DNA of 37,644 bases from an uncultured Clostridia bacterium (GTDB lineage Bacteria > Bacillota > Clostridia > Oscillospirales > CAG-382): the NCBI GenBank assembly GCA_947305675.1, contig CAMZED010000003.1, positions 1 through 37,644 on the forward strand, in the 5' to 3' direction. The position numbers were made by a program, and so were the translations under genes. The first letter of the stretch is position 1. Every line of letters starts with the position of its first letter. The notes beneath the pieces are model-generated. The model was given only the letters and a program-made list of their open reading frames with translations. It made no database searches and was not told the origin of the DNA. Of the stretch, positions 34,556-37,644 are shown piece after piece.

Positions 34556-35664
34556 CAGTTTTTGTCCTCCTTGTGCGATTTCGACGCGATTTTGTAGTTT
34601 ATAAAGAATTCACAGCCGATAATGAACAGAATAAGGATACCGGTTATGATCTCCGAGAACGAGTCGTTCAGTTTGAGCAATGTGGTGACCTGCTTCGCTC
34701 CGCGATCCATAAACACTATTAACAGAGCGGAAAACACCATATAAAGCGGATTGAATTTTGCCATCCACGAAACGATTATCGCGGTGAAGCCGCGTCCGCC
34801 CGCGGTGTTTTTGGTGATCGAGTGTTCGGTCCCGGCAACCAGTAGCAGGCCTACCATACCGCAGATCGCGCCGGAAAGCGCCACCGTGCGGACGATTACT
34901 TTTTTGACATTTACTCCGATATATCTCGCCGTGTTCTCGCTTTCGCCGACGACAGATATCTCGTAGCCGTGTTTGCTGTATTTAAGATAGACGAACATAA
35001 ATGCGGTGAGCGCTACGACTACGATCACGTTCAACAGATACTGGTTCCCGAACAGGGCGGGGAACTGACCGTTGGGAATTATGCCGATCGTACCCGAACC
35101 TTTCGGAGTCGCCCAAATCTGGCAGAAATAACCGACCAGCTGTATGGCGATATAGTTCATCATAAGGGTGAACAAAGTCTCGTTCGTGTTCCAGATCGCT
35201 TTGAAAAATGCCGGGATGACCGCCCATATCGCACCCGCGGCAACGCTGGCGACGATCATCACCAAAAACAGCAGCGGGGTGGGGAGCTTATCTCCGAGCA
35301 GGATCATGCACGCCGCGGTCGCCATTCCGCCTATAAGCACCTGGCCTTCGCCGCCGGTGTTCCAGAACCGCATCTTGAACGCCGGAGTTAACGCCAGAGC
35401 CACGCACAGCAAAATTGAAGTCTCGTAGATCAGAAGCCATCTCCTGCGCGAGGTGCCGAATGCACCGTCGACCAGCGCGGAAAAGAACTTTATGGGATCG
35501 ACGCCGGTAAGCAACACTGTTATCAGCGCGCTGAACAACAAAGCCGAAACAATTGCAACGAACCTTATCGCCCAGGCTTTTTGCCATTTCATCTGGTCGC
35601 GTTTAACAATGTGAAAACGGGGCTCGTGCTTCTTTGACGAAGCCGCTTTTATGTTCTCATTCAT
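34555..35664 (-). CDS. BMP-type nucleoside/sugar ABC permease, first subunit (NupP-like)
   Basis: A 369-residue permease of the same superfamily. Its N-terminal cytoplasmic stretch of about 30 residues is followed by many hydrophobic helices. Recognisable are LALTPAFKMRFWNTGGEGQVLIGGMATAA, FKAIWNTNETLFTLMMNYIA and the EISVVGESENTARYIGVNVKK coupling loop. Together with the NupQ-like subunit it forms the channel. It starts 8 bases inside the ATPase gene with AAAGGAGG at a good distance, so translation is coupled. Confidence 0.92.
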   Translation of the reverse strand: MNENIKAASSKKHEPRFHIVKRDQMKWQKAWAIRFVAIVSALLFSALITVLLTGVDPIKFFSALVDGAFGTSRRRWLLIYETSILLCVALALTPAFKMRFWNTGGEGQVLIGGMATAACMILLGDKLPTPLLFLVMIVASVAAGAIWAVIPAFFKAIWNTNETLFTLMMNYIAIQLVGYFCQIWATPKGSGTIGIIPNGQFPALFGNQYLLNVIVVVALTAFMFVYLKYSKHGYEISVVGESENTARYIGVNVKKVIVRTVALSGAICGMVGLLLVAGTEHSITKNTAGGRGFTAIIVSWMAKFNPLYMVFSALLIVFMDRGAKQVTTLLKLNDSFSEIITGILILFIIGCEFFINYKIASKSHKEDKN

Positions 35665-37222
35665 CGGCGTTTTCCTCCTTTGCTGTGTTCTCCTCGGCCT
35701 CCATTGCGGTGGATTTTGTCATATAAAGACCGATCTCTTCTTTTGTTGTCGACCTGCCGTCGAGTATTCCGGTAACTTTGCCGGAACCGAGGACAAGTAT
35801 CCTGTCGCAAAGCTCAACAAGAACGTCGAGATCTTCGCCGACGAATATAACGGCGACGCCGCGCTCTTTTTGCTGATTCAAAAGATTGTAAATGGTATAT
35901 GACGAGTTGATATCGAGCCCGCGAACGGGATAAGCCGCCATTAGCACAGTCGGAGCCGAAGATATCTCCCGCCCGACAAGCACTTTCTGCACGTTCCCGC
36001 CCGAAAGCCTTCTTACCGGGGTGGAAACGCTGGGCGTGACGACTTCAAGCGATTCGATGATCTCGTTGGCAAGCATACGCGGCTCTTTGCGGTGGAGAAA
36101 CGCCGAATTACCGGCTTTGTAACTCCTTAACATCATATTGTCGGTAATATCCATATTCCCGACAAGCCCCATGCCGAGCCGGTCTTCCGGAACGAACGAA
36201 AGCCTTACGCCGAGATCCCTTATTTGCACCGGAGTTTTATCGCGCAGGTTTTCAAGCACTCCGCTGTTCGGATCGATATAAGATATCTCACCGGACTGGA
36301 TGTGCTGCAAACCGGCGATCGCCTCCAGAAGTTCGCGCTGACCGCTGCCGGATATGCCGGCAATACCCAGTATCTCGCCGGATCTTGCCGTGAACGATAC
36401 GTTATCAAGCACCTTTTGCAGATCACGGTTGACGCAGGTGAGCCCTTTTATTATCAGCCTGTCGGGGGTGTTTGCCGAAAGCGACCTTTCGATATTAAGA
36501 TCGACTTTCTTGCCGACCATCGCTTCGGTAAGCGAAGTCTCGGTGGCTTCGGCTGTAACTACTGTGCCGACGTATTCGCCTTTGCGCAAAACCGCGACTC
36601 TGTCGGAGATCGCAAGCACCTCGTGAAGTTTGTGGGTGATAATGATTATCGATTTGCCGTCGTCGCGCATTTTGCGCAGGATCTTAAACAGTTTTTCGGT
36701 TTCCTGCGGGGTAAGTACGGCTGTCGGTTCGTCAAGAATAAGTATATCGGCTCCGCGGTAAAGGACTTTAATTATCTCGACCGTCTGCTTTTCCGATACC
36801 GACATGGCGTATATCTTCTTCATCGGATCGATCTCGAACCCGTATTGAGCGGCGATGCGCTTTACGTCCTCGGCGGCTTTTTTAAGGTTGAAACTGCCTT
36901 TAAGCCCCAAAACGATATTCTCCGCCGCCGTCAGCACGTCGACCAGTTTAAAATGCTGGTGGATCATACCGATCCCGTAGCGGAACGCGTCTTTCGGCGA
37001 GGCGATAACAGCTTCTTCGCCGTTTATAAGTATCTGACCTTCATCGGGGAAGTAAATGCCCGATATCATATTCATAAGCGTGGTTTTTCCGCTGCCGTTT
37101 TCGCCGAGAATAGCCAGGATCTCGCCGCGTTCGACAGTGAGACTTACGTTCTTGTTGGCGACGACTTTGGTACCGAACCGTTTTGTTATATTTCGTAACT
37201 CGATGGCGGGGACGTTGTTCAT
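35657..37222 (-). CDS. BMP-type ABC transporter ATPase, double domain (NupO-like)
   Basis: A 521-residue ATPase with two fused nucleotide-binding domains. Domain 1 has Walker A GENGSGKT, IHQHFKLVDVLTAAENIVLG, a degenerate signature MSVSEKQTVEI and Walker B ILILDEPTAVL. Domain 2 has GISGSGQRELLEAIAG, LSGGNVQKVLVGRE and a degenerate Walker B (VLMAAYPVRGLD), an asymmetry normal in this family. ATG 37222 is chosen because the ABC domain starts there and AAAGGA lies upstream; the frame opens nine codons earlier without a ribosome site. It sits between the binding-protein gene and the two permeases. Confidence 0.94.
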   Translation of the reverse strand: MNNVPAIELRNITKRFGTKVVANKNVSLTVERGEILAILGENGSGKTTLMNMISGIYFPDEGQILINGEEAVIASPKDAFRYGIGMIHQHFKLVDVLTAAENIVLGLKGSFNLKKAAEDVKRIAAQYGFEIDPMKKIYAMSVSEKQTVEIIKVLYRGADILILDEPTAVLTPQETEKLFKILRKMRDDGKSIIIITHKLHEVLAISDRVAVLRKGEYVGTVVTAEATETSLTEAMVGKKVDLNIERSLSANTPDRLIIKGLTCVNRDLQKVLDNVSFTARSGEILGIAGISGSGQRELLEAIAGLQHIQSGEISYIDPNSGVLENLRDKTPVQIRDLGVRLSFVPEDRLGMGLVGNMDITDNMMLRSYKAGNSAFLHRKEPRMLANEIIESLEVVTPSVSTPVRRLSGGNVQKVLVGREISSAPTVLMAAYPVRGLDINSSYTIYNLLNQQKERGVAVIFVGEDLDVLVELCDRILVLGSGKVTGILDGRSTTKEEIGLYMTKSTAMEAEENTAKEENADE

Positions 37223-37305
37223 CTTACAGATCCTTTCTTCAATACTCAAATACGATTCGTGTTATTGCGGAACATATTTGAAAATTGAAACAAATTTCGG
37301 AAAAC

Positions 37306-37335
37306 TTCGGGCGGAGCAGAAACGCTCCGCCCGAA
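37306..37335 (-). terminator. 12-bp hairpin between the binding protein and ATPase genes
   Basis: TTCGGGCGGAGC and GCTCCGCCCGAA pair perfectly over 12 bases with a 6-base loop; GTTTT follows on the minus strand. It lies just after the BMP lipoprotein gene. It is likely a partial terminator or 3'-end stabiliser giving more binding protein than transporter, a usual arrangement in ABC operons. Confidence 0.75.
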
Positions 37336-37359
37336 TAAGATATTGGTTTTTAACGGTTA

Positions 37360-37644
37360 TCAGAACGCGGTGTTGAGAAGCGTTATGCCGTCGATCTGGA
37401 CGTCGAAGTAGGGAGCGGAACGGAATTTGGATTCCTGGAACGAGCCGTTTTCGATAACTTCAGTGTCTTTTTCGAAAGCTGCGTCGGTATCAACGTCGGC
37501 TTTGTAAGAATCGAGTTTCGCACCTTTGACGGTGAAGGCAGCGGTATCGAAAACTTTGGTCGTGCCGGCTTCGAGAGCGGCTTTGACTTCCGCGATCTTT
37601 TCAGCGGTGCCGGCGGCGGCGGCTTTTTCGTTCACGTCGGTAAG
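37360..37644 (-). CDS. BMP-family substrate-binding lipoprotein, C-terminal part
   Basis: This is the final 94 codons of a gene that runs off the right edge of the window. The visible part (EKIAEVKAALEAGTTKVFDTAAFTVKG, then ...DVQIDGITLLNTAF) shows an alternating helix/strand pattern with the IDGI-type ending. That agrees with the C-terminal lobe of BMP/PnrA-like nucleoside-binding lipoproteins, though the segment itself is weakly diagnostic. Position immediately upstream of a NupO-like ATPase and two permeases is the main reason for the call. The GTG near 37635 is internal, not a start; signal peptide and lipobox would lie outside the window. Confidence 0.7.
   Translation of the reverse strand, partial: LTDVNEKAAAAGTAEKIAEVKAALEAGTTKVFDTAAFTVKGAKLDSYKADVDTDAAFEKDTEVIENGSFQESKFRSAPYFDVQIDGITLLNTAF

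Overview
The window reads as chromosome of a Gram-positive Clostridia-type bacterium (Bacillota), most likely an uncultured gut or rumen member of the Oscillospirales/Christensenellales kind. This is inferred from a two-subunit GlgC/GlgD glycogen system, a SigH-like sigma factor, MutS2, strong AAGGAGG-type Shine-Dalgarno sites, consensus TTGACA-17-TATAAT promoters and many lipobox lipoproteins. Base composition is near 50% GC and fairly uniform. I saw no transposase, phage gene, CRISPR array, tRNA or rRNA.

Layout. (1) 1-3480: a small lipoprotein gene (+) converges on a minus-strand rpsO-pnp module. That module has its own promoter, a structured rpsO leader, a terminator-like hairpin between the genes and a 25-bp double-stranded hairpin in the pnp leader. 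(2) 3480-3828: a stretch without a firm gene, holding a 16-bp palindrome and the glycogen promoter with an operator-like palindrome over its -10. (3) 3829-15966: a long plus-strand glycogen operon: one-TM small protein, glgB, glgC, glgD, glgA, glgP (split by one in-frame amber codon), a neopullulanase-type GH13 enzyme, an AAC(3)-family acetyltransferase homologue and an N-acetylhexosamine-kinase-like protein. (4) 16017-17049: SigH-like sigma factor (TTG start) and a double zinc-ribbon protein. (5) 17169-19310: acetolactate synthase ilvB-ilvN, closed by a bidirectional terminator. (6) 19316-24451 (minus): operon of a solute-binding lipoprotein, a GNAT acetyltransferase, a cytidylate-kinase-like P-loop kinase and a DUF4855-like lipoprotein. 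(7) 24573-30100: phoH-ybeY-era-recO-mutS2, a compact RNA/DNA maintenance operon. (8) 30192-33560: two tandemly duplicated orphan solute-binding lipoprotein genes, each with its own promoter and terminator. (9) 33572-37644 (minus): a BMP-type nucleoside ABC transporter (two permeases, a double ATPase and the C-terminus of the binding protein), cut by the window edge.

How it fits together. The glycogen operon encodes a complete ADP-glucose route (GlgC/GlgD), elongation (GlgA), branching (GlgB) and breakdown (GlgP plus a GH13 debranching-type enzyme). The solute-binding lipoproteins, the DUF4855-like protein and the hexosamine-kinase-like protein suggest a carbohydrate-scavenging life. The observations most worth testing are the pnp leader duplex, which resembles in layout the RNase III/PNPase autoregulation known from E. 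coli, and the amber codon that splits glgP at a position where reinitiation is conceivable.
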